Part shown: positions 1 to 8,685 of the stretch, in pieces
How positions within the stretch are numbered: the first letter of the stretch is position 1
How the letters are laid out: every line of letters begins with the position of its first letter
From: JANJUO01 sp942492935
GTDB taxonomy: Bacteria > Bacteroidota > Ignavibacteria > Kapaibacteriales > UBA2268
Direction: 5' to 3'
DNA: 64,000 nt
Assembly: GCA_942492935.1 (NCBI GenBank)
Contig: OW818654.1
Coordinates: 3,596,001-3,660,000 of the forward strand
Notes under the pieces: model-generated
The model's input: the letters and a program-made list of their open reading frames with translations, nothing else
Told to the model about the DNA's origin: nothing
Databases searched by the model: none
Program-made: the position numbers and the translations under genes

Positions 1-1094
1 AATTGGTCAGCACTACCAGTTGCGAGAAAGTCAATCGGATTAGAAACTGAAGAACCATGATAAAGTTGGGAAAGCAATTCTTCGGCAGCAGCACCTGATA
101 TTGGAGGTACATTCAAGCCACCTTTTGCTAAAGCATCAGTTAGCATAACACCAGAACCACCTGCATGAGTAATAACCGCTATATTCGGACCTTGCAATTC
201 TTTGTGAAGTAGCACCCCTGCTACATAAACAAGTTCAGCCCTTGAATGACAACGAACAACTCCAGCTTTTTTAAACAATGCATCAACAGCTGCATCCGAA
301 CCAGCCAATGCTCCTGTATGAGATGATACTGCTCTTGAACCAGCTTCAGTAGTTCCAGCTTTAATTGCTGCAATCCTACAACCTTTATTGATTAAAGAAC
401 GACAATGTTTGAGTAATTTTTCTGGTTTTATGATTTGTTCAATATAAAATAATTTTACTCTTGCACTTGTGGCTGGGTCAAAATGTTCGTCCCAATATTC
501 AAGCACTTCTTCTACACCTATTTGGGCGCTATTTCCAACTGATAATATATTTGAAAATCTCAAACCTCTTGGCACAGCCATTTCCAAAATAAAGCATATT
601 GTAGCACCTGAACCTGAAACTAAATCACAACCATTTTTTTGAGCCAATTGTGGAACTAAACCAGCAAACACACCTTTATAATTTTCATTGAGAACACCAA
701 TACAATTCGGTCCAATTAAAGAACCATTTACAGATTCTGTAATTTCAACTAATTTTGCCTCTAATTTCTTGCCTTCTGCTCCAAATTCACTAAAACCTGC
801 TGATAATACAATAAATGCTTTTGTTCCTTTTTCTTTTGCAAGAATTTCCATAGCACCGGGTATTGCTCTTGCAGGAATTGCCAGAATTGCAAGGTCTGTA
901 TTTTCAATTTCAGAAACGCTCTGATAACATTTCAAACCCTGAACTAAATTTTCTTTCGGATTAACAGCGGTAATTCTACCTCTGAATCCACCGTCAATGA
1001 TATTTTTAATAATTTTGCCACCGGGCTTTTCTACATCATTCGAACCACCCACAATAACAATACTTTTCGGATTTAATAATTCTTTAACTAACAT
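1..1094 (-). CDS. NDP-forming acetyl/acyl-CoA synthetase, alpha part (3' end outside window)
   Basis: Reading leftward from an ATG at 1094, the frame stays open for 364 codons to the window edge, so the C-terminal part is missing. The start reads MLVKELLNPKSIVIVGGS, a CoA-binding Rossmann fold. Further on come a succinyl-CoA ligase-like domain with IGPNCIGVLN and the loop SSHTGALAGSD, whose His is the phosphorylated residue in ADP-forming acyl-CoA synthetases. The known reaction is acyl-CoA + ADP + Pi to acid + CoA + ATP in the cytosol. Whether a beta (ATP-grasp) domain is fused downstream cannot be seen. The nearby ptb-buk genes carry out an equivalent conversion. Confidence 0.85.
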   Translation of the reverse strand, partial: MLVKELLNPKSIVIVGGSNDVEKPGGKIIKNIIDGGFRGRITAVNPKENLVQGLKCYQSVSEIENTDLAILAIPARAIPGAMEILAKEKGTKAFIVLSAGFSEFGAEGKKLEAKLVEITESVNGSLIGPNCIGVLNENYKGVFAGLVPQLAQKNGCDLVSGSGATICFILEMAVPRGLRFSNILSVGNSAQIGVEEVLEYWDEHFDPATSARVKLFYIEQIIKPEKLLKHCRSLINKGCRIAAIKAGTTEAGSRAVSSHTGALAGSDAAVDALFKKAGVVRCHSRAELVYVAGVLLHKELQGPNIAVITHAGGSGVMLTDALAKGGLNVPPISGAAAEELLSQLYHGSSVSNPIDFLATGSADQ

Positions 1095-1835
1095 AATAAC
1101 ATTCTATAATTTATTTCAAAAATTAATTAATTTACACAATCAAATATATTAGCAAAATTACTCAAAACCTATTAAATTACAAAGTATTATAAAGAAAAAT
1201 AAAACAATATACAGATTTTAAAGCTGACCATATCTTAAAACAAATTGATAACTATTCGACCGATATAATTTTATATTTGCCAGTTAATTTCAATTAAATA
1301 TAAAGTACATTTGAAATTAATGGAAAATAATGCACCCGTAAACAATTAGTTCCAAAATAGTATGTTTATTTTGATGCTCTAATTATGTTAATAATTCCTG
1401 CATAATTTTAAATTATCGCGTAGTGATTGCATTATGGTAATAAATTTCAAATACAAAATTTCATTTATCACGTAGTGATTATACCATTTAACTTATAATA
1501 TTACAAAATGTTACTAATAATTTAATCACTACGTGATAACTCATCAAATAGCAATTCATCGCTTACCATAATTTAATCACTACGCGATAAATTAAAAACA
1601 TTTAGGAAAATTATTTATCATTTTTACCCATAGAGTAAACATAACAGTACCAAACTCTTGTCTAACTTAGTAGTCAAACATCCTATGTTTTGGAATCATC
1701 GGATGTTTTAAAATAGTTAGCTGTAATATACACATGATTTTTTCACTTAGAAACTGAGCAATTTCAAAAAAATAACAATTCTTATAATTGAAAATTTGTT
1801 ATTTTTGCTTTTTTGAAATATAAACGGTAAAAATT
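1095..1835. other. Long intergenic spacer with nested inverted repeats
   Basis: This 741-base spacer lies between two divergently transcribed genes and has no plausible gene. It holds the four-copy dyad cluster at 1413-1590 and a hairpin with arms AAACATCC (1676-1683) and GGATGTTT (1701-1708). A TAnnTTTG-like hexamer region at 1800-1807 could be the -7 element for the lipoprotein gene at 1836, but no convincing -33 element is present at the right distance. Confidence 0.7.
1413..1590. repeat. Four-copy dyad element in nested inverted arrangement
   Basis: Four 16-base copies lie at 1413-1428, 1465-1480, 1524-1539 and 1575-1590. Each is itself a dyad, ATCAC-GTA-GTGAT or ATCGC-GTA-GTGAT. Copies 1 and 4, with GCG at the centre-left, are exact reverse complements. 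Copies 2 and 3, with ACG, are also exact reverse complements. The outer pair also shares the flank ATTATGGTAA (1431-1440) in inverted orientation. The whole block could fold as a long hairpin or a cruciform. Confidence 0.85.
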
Positions 1836-2258
1836 ATGAAAAAATTAGTTGCTGTATTATTTATTATGAGTGTGATTTGGGGATGCTCTTCAAGTACTTC
1901 ACCAGAAAGCATAATTGATAACAATTGTATAGAATCTCGAATATTCTTTGGATTATCAAGTCCAGCAGGTGAAATAACAGATGAACAATGGCAATCATTT
2001 ATGACAAATGAAATTGCTTCAAGATTTCCATCTGGATTCACTATAATAGATGCAATTGGATATTGGAGAGAATGTGATACGTGTCAATTTTATCAAGAAA
2101 AATCAAAAATGATGCTATTAGTTTATCCTGATAGTTTATTCAAAAAAAATATACCGATAATTGAAGATATGGCTTACAAATATATAGAAAAATTTAATCA
2201 GCAAGCCGTACTTCAATCATCAACAGAGGTCAATTGCGAATTTTATTTCAAAAAATGA
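1836..2258 (+). CDS. Small predicted lipoprotein of unknown function
   Basis: The protein has 140 residues. It starts with a lysine pair and a hydrophobic stretch ending in IWGC at residues 14-17, which fits a lipoprotein signal peptide with Cys17 lipidated. The mature part is short and polar, with three further cysteines including a CDTC pair near the middle, and it ends in a Cys-containing beta-like tail. I do not recognise the family. The stop codon lies only two bases from the stop of the convergent STAS gene, so the two transcripts probably overlap. Confidence 0.6.
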   Translation: MKKLVAVLFIMSVIWGCSSSTSPESIIDNNCIESRIFFGLSSPAGEITDEQWQSFMTNEIASRFPSGFTIIDAIGYWRECDTCQFYQEKSKMMLLVYPDSLFKKNIPIIEDMAYKYIEKFNQQAVLQSSTEVNCEFYFKK

Positions 2259-2260
2259 AA

Positions 2261-2617
2261 TCAATTAAACAATTTAATTGCTTCTTCTTTAGTTTCGCAA
2301 ACAGGCATAACAGTACTTATTTTCAAAATTGATAATAAGTTTGATACCGTTTTATTTGCACCAAATAATACAATCTTAAAATCCTTATTATGCTTTTTTG
2401 CAAAGTCTTCGAGATTATTATTTACAGTAATTATAGAACCAATACCGGCACTATCAATATAATCAACAGCGGTCAAATCAATTGCAAAAAATAATGACTC
2501 TGAAAATTTCTGTTCAAATTGCTCTCTGAATGAAGCAAAATGTAAATTAGTGAATTTCGGTTCAAATACTTTAACTAACATAAAATTGTCGTTTTTTTCG
2601 AATGATAACTCAATCAT
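2261..2617 (-). CDS. STAS-domain protein (anti-sigma factor antagonist type)
   Basis: This 118-residue protein consists of a single STAS domain. The signature region reads AIDLTAVDYIDSAGIGSI, with Ser56 in the DSAG motif at the position phosphorylated in SpoIIAA/RsbV-type proteins. In that family the unphosphorylated form binds an anti-sigma kinase or another partner. No partner kinase gene adjoins it, so its target is unknown. It ends convergently with the lipoprotein gene and is separated by 68 bases from the upstream membrane protein gene. Confidence 0.8.
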   Translation of the reverse strand: MIELSFEKNDNFMLVKVFEPKFTNLHFASFREQFEQKFSESLFFAIDLTAVDYIDSAGIGSIITVNNNLEDFAKKHNKDFKIVLFGANKTVSNLLSILKISTVMPVCETKEEAIKLFN

Positions 2618-2685
2618 TATTATATCCTTTAACAGTTATTTAAATTACAAATTTATTAAAAATATTCTAAGTTCTTATCATTAAA

Positions 2686-3294
2686 TTATTTTTTCTTTTG
2701 CATAATATCTCTTAAAAAGTTCTTTTGAAGAACGGGATTTTCGCTTGATGGAAATACTCCACCACTTATTTGTCTTACATCTTCAATTGAATAGAATGCA
2801 TTAGGAGCAAAATTATTGATAATTTCTTTCACCTTTATCAAATCAAATCTTTTAATAACCATAAATATTACCTTGACTTCGCCATATTTGCCTTCTCCAT
2901 CAACCAAAGTAACAGAATAGTCCAAATCACGAATTTTTTGAACCATTTCTGGAGAATTAACACCCGATATTACGCGAACAATTATATATCCTAATGATAT
3001 TTTACCTTCCAACCACATTCCAACATAAGTACCAGTAGCAAATCCAGCAGCAAAAGCAGCATAATTGAACACGCTATTAGCACTGCTTAGTAATTGTCCA
3101 ACTGTTGTTATCCAGATAAATACTTCGATAAATCCAAGTGTAGATGCATAACCTCTATAACCTTTGCTAATTAGAATAATTCTCAATGTTCCTAAGCTCA
3201 CATCAATTATTCTTGCGAGAAAAAGAAATAAAGGCAAAATCAGATAATTTATTATGTCAGGATTTACGCCTTCAAAAAAATTCAATAAATTCAT
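2686..3294 (-). CDS. DUF2179 / UPF0316-type membrane protein
   Basis: The 202-residue protein has three likely membrane segments in its first 100 residues (around 16-35, 50-70 and 75-95). A soluble C-terminal domain with VRVISGVNSPEMVQKIRDL and YSVTLVDGEGKYGEVKV follows. This matches the DUF5698 plus DUF2179 layout of the UPF0316 family. Function in that family is not established; the soluble domain is PII-like in related proteins. The gene is read leftward and may be co-transcribed with the STAS gene. Confidence 0.8.
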   Translation of the reverse strand: MNLLNFFEGVNPDIINYLILPLFLFLARIIDVSLGTLRIILISKGYRGYASTLGFIEVFIWITTVGQLLSSANSVFNYAAFAAGFATGTYVGMWLEGKISLGYIIVRVISGVNSPEMVQKIRDLDYSVTLVDGEGKYGEVKVIFMVIKRFDLIKVKEIINNFAPNAFYSIEDVRQISGGVFPSSENPVLQKNFLRDIMQKKK

Positions 3295-3455
3295 TCTGCT
3301 AATTCCAAAATTTTGTTATACAATTTCTAAATAATTTACAATCAAATAATATAATATGTGAATAACATATCTAATAATAATGTAATTATTCAAAAAATAA
3401 TACTATAAATTAATATAAAAGTAACGTTTATGTTTATGATTTATTTGTAATTTGT

Positions 3456-3463
3456 TATATTTG
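3456..3463 (+). promoter_or_regulatory. Candidate Bacteroidota-type -7 element for ptb-buk
   Basis: TATATTTG fits the Bacteroidota -7 consensus TAnnTTTG and lies 84 bases before the ptb start. The -33 region, 19 bases upstream, reads TTTA rather than TTTG, so the match is partial. No start-site data are available. Confidence 0.35.
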
Positions 3464-3546
3464 ATTTTTTGCATAATGCAAATTTGAAATTTTATTAAAA
3501 TGATGATAAATAATAATATTACTATAAAAATAATTAAAGGATAGTT

Positions 3547-4443
3547 ATGATTTTAAAAACATTAAATACGTTTATTGAAATAGCGAAAAGTAAGCCAAAG
3601 AAAAATTTAGTTATCGCTGCTGCCGAAGACGAACCAGTATTGCAAGCTGTCAAAGCTGCATTGGTAGAAGATATTTGTACTCCATTATTAATTGGCGATA
3701 CAAATAAAATCAAAAAAATTGCTGATGAAATTGAGTTTGATTTGGCTAATATTGAAATTATTGAAGAAATAGACCCTGCAAAATCAGCACTTAAAGCTGT
3801 CAGTATGGTTAAAGAAGGTAAATCACAGATAATAATGAAAGGTCTTGTGGGAACAGCTGATTATTTAAGAGCAATTCTCAATAAAGAAGGTGGATTAAGA
3901 AAAGGTGCTTTACTATCGCACATAGGTTTTTTTGAATCGCCTTATTATCATAAATTGCTTGGCTTAACAGATGCAGCTCAAAATCTTGCTCCAGATATAA
4001 ATGAAAAGGTTGCAATTATTCAAAATTCTGTTGAATTGTATCAAAGATTAGGTGTTGCAATCCCTAAAATTGCTTTAATTGCAGCAATAGAAGGAGTAAA
4101 TACAAAAATGGCTGCAACAACAGACGCTGCTATTATAACTATGATGTATAAAAGAAAGCAAATTAAAGGGTGCATAATTGATGGGCCTCTTGCATTTGAT
4201 AATGCAGTTTCAAAAGAAGCAGCTGAGCATAAAGGTATCGAAAGTGAAGTTGCTGGCGAGGCAGATTTGATTTTTGCTCCTAATATTGAAGTTGCAAATG
4301 CTCTTTATAAAAGCTTTACATATATGGGTGGTTCGACCGTTGCGGCAATTATACTTGGAGCTTCTGTTCCTATTGTTCTTACATCAAGAGCAGATTCAGA
4401 CAGAAGTAAATTGATGTCTATTGCTTTGGCGGCATCTTACTAA
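3547..4443 (+). CDS. ptb: Phosphate butyryltransferase
   Basis: This cytosolic enzyme exchanges CoA for phosphate on butyryl-CoA or related acyl-CoAs, giving acyl phosphate for the next gene's kinase. The 298 residues match the family length. The sequence has the phosphate acetyl/butyryltransferase fold, with KGLVGTADYLRAIL, the LLGLTDAAQNLAPD region and IIDGPLAFDNAVS. AAGG lies just before the ATG. Butyrate kinase follows at ten bases, an arrangement known from butyrate- and branched-chain acid-forming anaerobes. The exact acyl substrate cannot be read from sequence. Confidence 0.9.
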   Translation: MILKTLNTFIEIAKSKPKKNLVIAAAEDEPVLQAVKAALVEDICTPLLIGDTNKIKKIADEIEFDLANIEIIEEIDPAKSALKAVSMVKEGKSQIIMKGLVGTADYLRAILNKEGGLRKGALLSHIGFFESPYYHKLLGLTDAAQNLAPDINEKVAIIQNSVELYQRLGVAIPKIALIAAIEGVNTKMAATTDAAIITMMYKRKQIKGCIIDGPLAFDNAVSKEAAEHKGIESEVAGEADLIFAPNIEVANALYKSFTYMGGSTVAAIILGASVPIVLTSRADSDRSKLMSIALAASY

Positions 4444-4453
4444 GGAGAAAATG

Positions 4454-5521
4454 ATGAAATTACTTGCTATTAATCCGGGTTCAACATCAACAAAAATTGC
4501 TGTTTATGAAGATTTGAATCCATTATGCGTGAAAACTCTAAGACATAGTGTTGAGGAGTTGTCCGAGTATCCAAATATAATCGACCAATATGAATTTAGA
4601 AAAAATGTTATTATTGAAACTTTAAAAAATGAATGTATTGAATTATCTGAACTTACAGCAATAGTTGGAAGAGGTGGTTTGGTTAAGCCAATTCCAGGCG
4701 GTGTTTACAAAGTTAATGAAGAATTACTTGAAGATTTACGAAAAGGTGTAATGGGAGAGCATGCTTCAAATTTAGGTGGAATTATTGCTTATGAAATTGC
4801 AAAGGGTTTGAATATTGAAAATAATTCATTTATCGTTGACCCAGTTGTAGTTGATGAAATGGACGATATTGCACGCTATTCAGGTCGTCCAGAATTGCCG
4901 AGATTAAGTATTTTTCACGCTTTAAATCAAAAAGCTGTTGCAAGACGATTTGCAAGAGAACATTCATTAAATTATGAAAAAATTAATATAATTGTGGTTC
5001 ACCTTGGCGGTGGGATTACTGTAGGCGCCCACAAGAATGGAAGAGTGATAGATGTTAATAATGGTCTTGATGGTGATGGACCATTTTCACCTGAAAGAAC
5101 TGGCAGTTTACCTGCAGGTGCTTTAGCAAAACTATGTTTTACTGGAAAATTTCAATTACATCAGGTAAAGAAAATGATTACAGGACAAGGTGGAATTGTG
5201 GCTTATCTTGGTACTAATAATGGCACAGAAGTAGAAAAGAGAATCGAAGAAGGCGACCAAAAAGCAAAAGATGTTTTCGAAGCAATGGCATATCAAATTT
5301 CAAAGGAAATTGGCTCATGTGCAGCAGTTCTGTTTGGTAAATGTGATGCAATTGTCATTACAGGCGGTATGGCGCATTCAAATATATTGGTTGAATGGAT
5401 TACTGAAAGAGTAAAATTCATTGCACCTGTTTATGTTTATCCGGGTGAAGATGAAATGCAAGCATTAGCAGAAGGAGTATATTTTGGGTTGAAAGGTGAA
5501 ATTCCAATTAGAGATTATTAA
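4454..5521 (+). CDS. buk: Butyrate kinase
   Basis: This acetokinase-family enzyme transfers phosphate from acyl phosphate to ADP, finishing the Ptb-Buk route. Family marks are LLAINPGSTSTKIAVYE at the start, VVHLGGGITVGAH for nucleotide/phosphate binding, and DGDGPFSPERTGSLPAG. The start at 4454 is favoured because AAGGAG at 4442-4447 is then six bases away; an adjacent ATG at 4451 and longer frames upstream are less likely. The resulting 355 residues are typical for Buk. A strong terminator follows directly. Confidence 0.93.
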   Translation: MKLLAINPGSTSTKIAVYEDLNPLCVKTLRHSVEELSEYPNIIDQYEFRKNVIIETLKNECIELSELTAIVGRGGLVKPIPGGVYKVNEELLEDLRKGVMGEHASNLGGIIAYEIAKGLNIENNSFIVDPVVVDEMDDIARYSGRPELPRLSIFHALNQKAVARRFAREHSLNYEKINIIVVHLGGGITVGAHKNGRVIDVNNGLDGDGPFSPERTGSLPAGALAKLCFTGKFQLHQVKKMITGQGGIVAYLGTNNGTEVEKRIEEGDQKAKDVFEAMAYQISKEIGSCAAVLFGKCDAIVITGGMAHSNILVEWITERVKFIAPVYVYPGEDEMQALAEGVYFGLKGEIPIRDY

Positions 5522-5533
5522 TTCCAATATGCA

Positions 5534-5570
5534 CAAAAAAAAAGTCCTTGAATAATCAAGGACTTTTTTT
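5534..5570 (+). terminator. Rho-independent terminator, possibly bidirectional
   Basis: AAAGTCCTTG (5541-5550), a six-base loop and CAAGGACTTT (5557-5566) form a ten-pair stem. It has an A run before and a T run after, so it can stop both buk transcription and leftward transcription from the tRNA gene. Confidence 0.9.
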
Positions 5571-5578
5571 GTTAGGTG

Positions 5579-5650
5579 TGATCCCAAGGGGATTCGAACC
5601 CCTACTGCCAGCGTGAAAGGCTGGTGACCTAACCGTTAGTCGATGGGACC
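5579..5650 (-). tRNA. tRNA-Glu (TTC anticodon)
   Basis: On the minus strand the acceptor GGTCCCA pairs with TGGGATC, allowing one G-T pair. The anticodon arm CCAGC-CTTTCAC-GCTGG carries TTC, and the T arm contains GGTTCGAATCC. The length is 72 bases with discriminator A. The 3' CCA is not encoded. Confidence 0.95.
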
Positions 5651-5914
5651 AACTTGTAAAAGAACAAGAATTCAAAATTACGAACTTTTTGTGAATCTAC
5701 CAAATAAATATTTAATTATTTTTATGAAATGAAAAAAAAATTGCATTTTTGTTCAAATTCTGGCAAAAATGATTAATCTACAAGGTAACTTATCTATCAA
5801 ATATTATAATTTACATGATTTTCAAAATGTTTTTTGTTACTCAAAAAAAAACCGAGTAGTATAAACAAAATAAAATAGCAGTGCAGTTACTATGTTTTTT
5901 AAAAGTTATTTGTT

Positions 5915-6202
5915 TTAATGGTAATCCCTTATATATTTTAACAAATTATCAAGTTCATCATTGTTGAAATTATCAGGAAATAATACACGAATTATTTGAT
6001 TTCCTTCACTACCTCGAATTGTATATCTTGCACGGTTAATTATTTTGAAAAATGGTTTTTCAAATACATGAATGTAGGTTAATTTACCTAATTGTGCAAG
6101 ATATTCAATAAAAGCCAAATCAATTTCTTTATCAATAATTATGTCATAAACATTTCTTGCTTCAAGGCAGTCTTCTACTTTTGCAATTTGTAATATATTC
6201 AT
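5915..6202 (-). CDS. Unknown 95-residue protein
   Basis: I do not recognise this family. The protein is soluble with no signal peptide or membrane segment. It has alternating charged and hydrophobic residues, and a stretch HVFEKPFFKIINRARYTIRGSEGNQIIRVLF that suggests a small alpha/beta fold. The start codon lies six bases beyond the stop of the cysteine desulfurase-like gene, so the two are very likely co-transcribed. An accessory role for that enzyme is possible but only inferred from position. Confidence 0.55.
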   Translation of the reverse strand: MNILQIAKVEDCLEARNVYDIIIDKEIDLAFIEYLAQLGKLTYIHVFEKPFFKIINRARYTIRGSEGNQIIRVLFPDNFNNDELDNLLKYIRDYH

Positions 6203-6208
6203 ATAATT

Positions 6209-7345
6209 CTACAAATCTGATTCACATATTTTTTGTAATGCTGTTATAAAATAATAAATTTCTTCCTCGTTTGTAAAATATGAAGGACTTACTCTAACAG
6301 TTCCTTGAGGATAACAACCGATTGCCATTGCTGATAATGGGCTACAATGAAGCCCTGCTCTTGCAATTATTTCAAATGAATTTTCCAATATAAAATTTAC
6401 TTCTTCTGGCAAAATTCCTTTTATATTAAAAGTGAAAACTCCAAAACTATTATGTATGATGGAATGATATATATGTAATTTATCATAATGGTTTAGATTT
6501 TCATAAATGAGCATCCAAAGTCTTTTTTTCCTTGCCATAATATTTTCTAAGTCAACGCTATTTATCCAATTAATTCCTTCAGTCAATGCAATTATACCAG
6601 CATAATTTAATGTGCCAGATTCATATCTATAAGGAAATTCTTCAGGTTGAGATGTTAAAGTACCTAAAACACCCGTACCGCCATGACGAAATGGCTGAAT
6701 TATATGTTCTTTTTTTAGAATTAAAACACCACTTCCAGTAATTCCGTAAAGTGATTTATGACCCGTTATTGCAACCGCATCAATATCAACTTCACTCAAA
6801 TCAATACAAACTGCTCCAGCTGATTGTGAAGCGTCAAGAATGAAAAGCAAACCATTATCTTTGGCAATCTTTGAAATTGCTTTAATATCTTGTATTGTAC
6901 CAGTAACATTTGAGCAATGATTAATAACAATGGCTTTCGTATTCTTGTCTATATGATTTCTAATATCATCTGGCGAAACAAATCCTGTATTATCAGCATT
7001 AACAATTTTGGTTTCAACATTAAATTTATTAAGATAATTAAGCGGTCTTAGTACAGAATTATGCTCAATTTGCGTAGTAATGATATTACAATTTTCAAAT
7101 CCAAATCCCTTGATAGCAAGATTTAATGCTTCCGTACTACCTGAGGTTATTATTACATTATGTGTATTATTACAATTAAAAAATTCAGAAACTTTACTTC
7201 TTAATTCAGAAGTATAACTTTTTGAACCAGTTTTATTTCCCGAGCGTGTAAAATCTACAGGTGCATTTGTTAGATATCTATTTACAGCATCAATTACTGT
7301 TTGTGGTTTTGGAAAAGTAGTAGCAGCATTATTCAAATAAATCAT
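6209..7345 (-). CDS. Cysteine desulfurase-like class V aminotransferase (TIGR01977-type)
   Basis: This PLP enzyme has 378 residues. It starts IYLNNAATTFPKP, has His95 stacking on the cofactor, Asp171 in DASQSAG, the Schiff-base Lys197 in TGHKSLYG, and Cys334 in RAGLHCSPLSA, which would carry the persulfide. The PQGTVRVSPSYF stretch near the end is typical of the am_tr_V_EF2568 subgroup rather than IscS or SufS. Expected chemistry is sulfur removal from cysteine, possibly other selenium or sulfur donors. It lies between the MlaE permease gene (two-base gap) and an unknown small gene. Confidence 0.85.
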   Translation of the reverse strand: MIYLNNAATTFPKPQTVIDAVNRYLTNAPVDFTRSGNKTGSKSYTSELRSKVSEFFNCNNTHNVIITSGSTEALNLAIKGFGFENCNIITTQIEHNSVLRPLNYLNKFNVETKIVNADNTGFVSPDDIRNHIDKNTKAIVINHCSNVTGTIQDIKAISKIAKDNGLLFILDASQSAGAVCIDLSEVDIDAVAITGHKSLYGITGSGVLILKKEHIIQPFRHGGTGVLGTLTSQPEEFPYRYESGTLNYAGIIALTEGINWINSVDLENIMARKKRLWMLIYENLNHYDKLHIYHSIIHNSFGVFTFNIKGILPEEVNFILENSFEIIARAGLHCSPLSAMAIGCYPQGTVRVSPSYFTNEEEIYYFITALQKICESDL

Positions 7346-7347
7346 TG

Positions 7348-8490
7348 TTAAATTCCTATTGATTGAAATAAAAACGTAAATATAGCATCAGTTAATATTA
7401 TTAAAAACACGCCGGCAACTACTGCAGATGTGGTATATTTTCCTACAGCAGAGGCACCGCCTTTAGCTTGTAAGCCCTTGAAACATCCAATTGAAGCAAT
7501 TAAATAAGCAAACACTATACTCTTGAATACTCCCGAAAAAACATCACCAAAACCAAGCGACATTTCTAATCTGTTTGTAAAACTTGTTATAGTTATGTCA
7601 AGAGTTCCTAATGCCGCAATTAAACCACCTGCAACACCTATCAAATCACATATTATAACCAATATCGGCATTGCAACAACTACAGCTAATACGCGTGGAA
7701 TTACTAAAAAATAAGTAACATCAAATCCCATTGTAGTTAAAGCATCTACCTCATCAGATACACGCATTGTGCCTATTTCTGCTGCATAAGCAGAACCAGA
7801 CCTACCTGCAACTAAAATTGCAACGAGCATTGGAACAAGAGTTCTGGTCAGCGAAATACCAATCAAATCGGCTATAAATATATCTGCTCCAAATTGTTTC
7901 AATTGATTTGCACCCTGATAGCCAGTAACTAATCCGATTAGAAATACTATTAAAGCACTGATTGGTAAAGCATTTACGCCCGCTGAAGTGAAAAATTCTG
8001 GAAAATCCTTCCATCTGATTTTAGATGGTTTGAATAAACCAATTATCAACTTGTTTGTAAGTTCACCAAAGAATTCAATAATATTATATACTTCTTTAAA
8101 AAATCGGTAAGTTTTATCGCCTACTTCTGTAATATGTACTTTTAGTGGAGAAATTTTTTCAAATTGAGTGGCAGGTAATATTGGTTTCTTTTTAAAAACA
8201 TTGATGAATCTTTGTAAATCTTCGGAAATATTCTGAAAAAATATTTCTTTTTTCTTTTTATCGCAGAACTTTTGAATTGAATTTAGAAATACAACCAAAT
8301 ATGTATCATAATTAGTTACTTCGTTAAAATCAAGAATAACTTTTTTGATTTTATCATCTTTAAGAAAAGTGAAGTTTAATTTAAAATTGGCAGCATTATT
8401 TTGTGTTATTTCACCAATTAAATATAATGTCAAAACCTCATTTTCTGTTTTAGTTTTGAATGGTTCTATATCGTTTTTCTTTTTTGACAT
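7348..8490 (-). CDS. MlaE-type lipid ABC transporter permease with N-terminal STAS-like domain
   Basis: The protein has about 380 residues from the ATG at 8490. A TTG 21 bases upstream is an alternative start. Residues up to about 110 form a STAS/MlaB-like domain (KVILDFNEVTNYDTYLVVF), but the usual DS motif is DT. Residues from about 150 on are the MlaE permease, with the GRSGSAYAAEIGTMRVSDEVDAL region and several membrane segments. In Mla systems this inner-membrane permease moves phospholipids between membranes. Neither the ATPase (MlaF) nor the MCE protein (MlaD) is in the window. Confidence 0.85.
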   Translation of the reverse strand: MSKKKNDIEPFKTKTENEVLTLYLIGEITQNNAANFKLNFTFLKDDKIKKVILDFNEVTNYDTYLVVFLNSIQKFCDKKKKEIFFQNISEDLQRFINVFKKKPILPATQFEKISPLKVHITEVGDKTYRFFKEVYNIIEFFGELTNKLIIGLFKPSKIRWKDFPEFFTSAGVNALPISALIVFLIGLVTGYQGANQLKQFGADIFIADLIGISLTRTLVPMLVAILVAGRSGSAYAAEIGTMRVSDEVDALTTMGFDVTYFLVIPRVLAVVVAMPILVIICDLIGVAGGLIAALGTLDITITSFTNRLEMSLGFGDVFSGVFKSIVFAYLIASIGCFKGLQAKGGASAVGKYTTSAVVAGVFLIILTDAIFTFLFQSIGI

Positions 8491-8685
8491 CAAAATCTTA
8501 ATTTTAACCAAAATTCACAATATAAACATACAAAAAAAATACAACAAAAAATAATTTTTGTCAAAAAAATTGTATTGCTATGCAATAATTTTATTACAAC
8601 AAAACCTCCGATAGGTAAAAAATGGGCATTTGTACATCTGGTTTATAATGAAATTTGGTTGAATTTTTACAAAAATCATATAAAG

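Noticed and set aside
1413..1590. Possible CRISPR-like array
   Set aside because: Copies alternate orientation in mirror order, spacing is uneven (35-45 bases) and there are only four short units; no cas genes are nearby.
1676..1708. AAACATCC/GGATGTTT hairpin as a terminator
   Set aside because: The loop is 17 bases, no T run follows, and no gene ends next to it on either strand.
1800..1807. TATTTTTG as promoter of the small lipoprotein gene
   Set aside because: It fits the -7 consensus but AT-rich spacers give such matches often and no -33 element is at the right distance.
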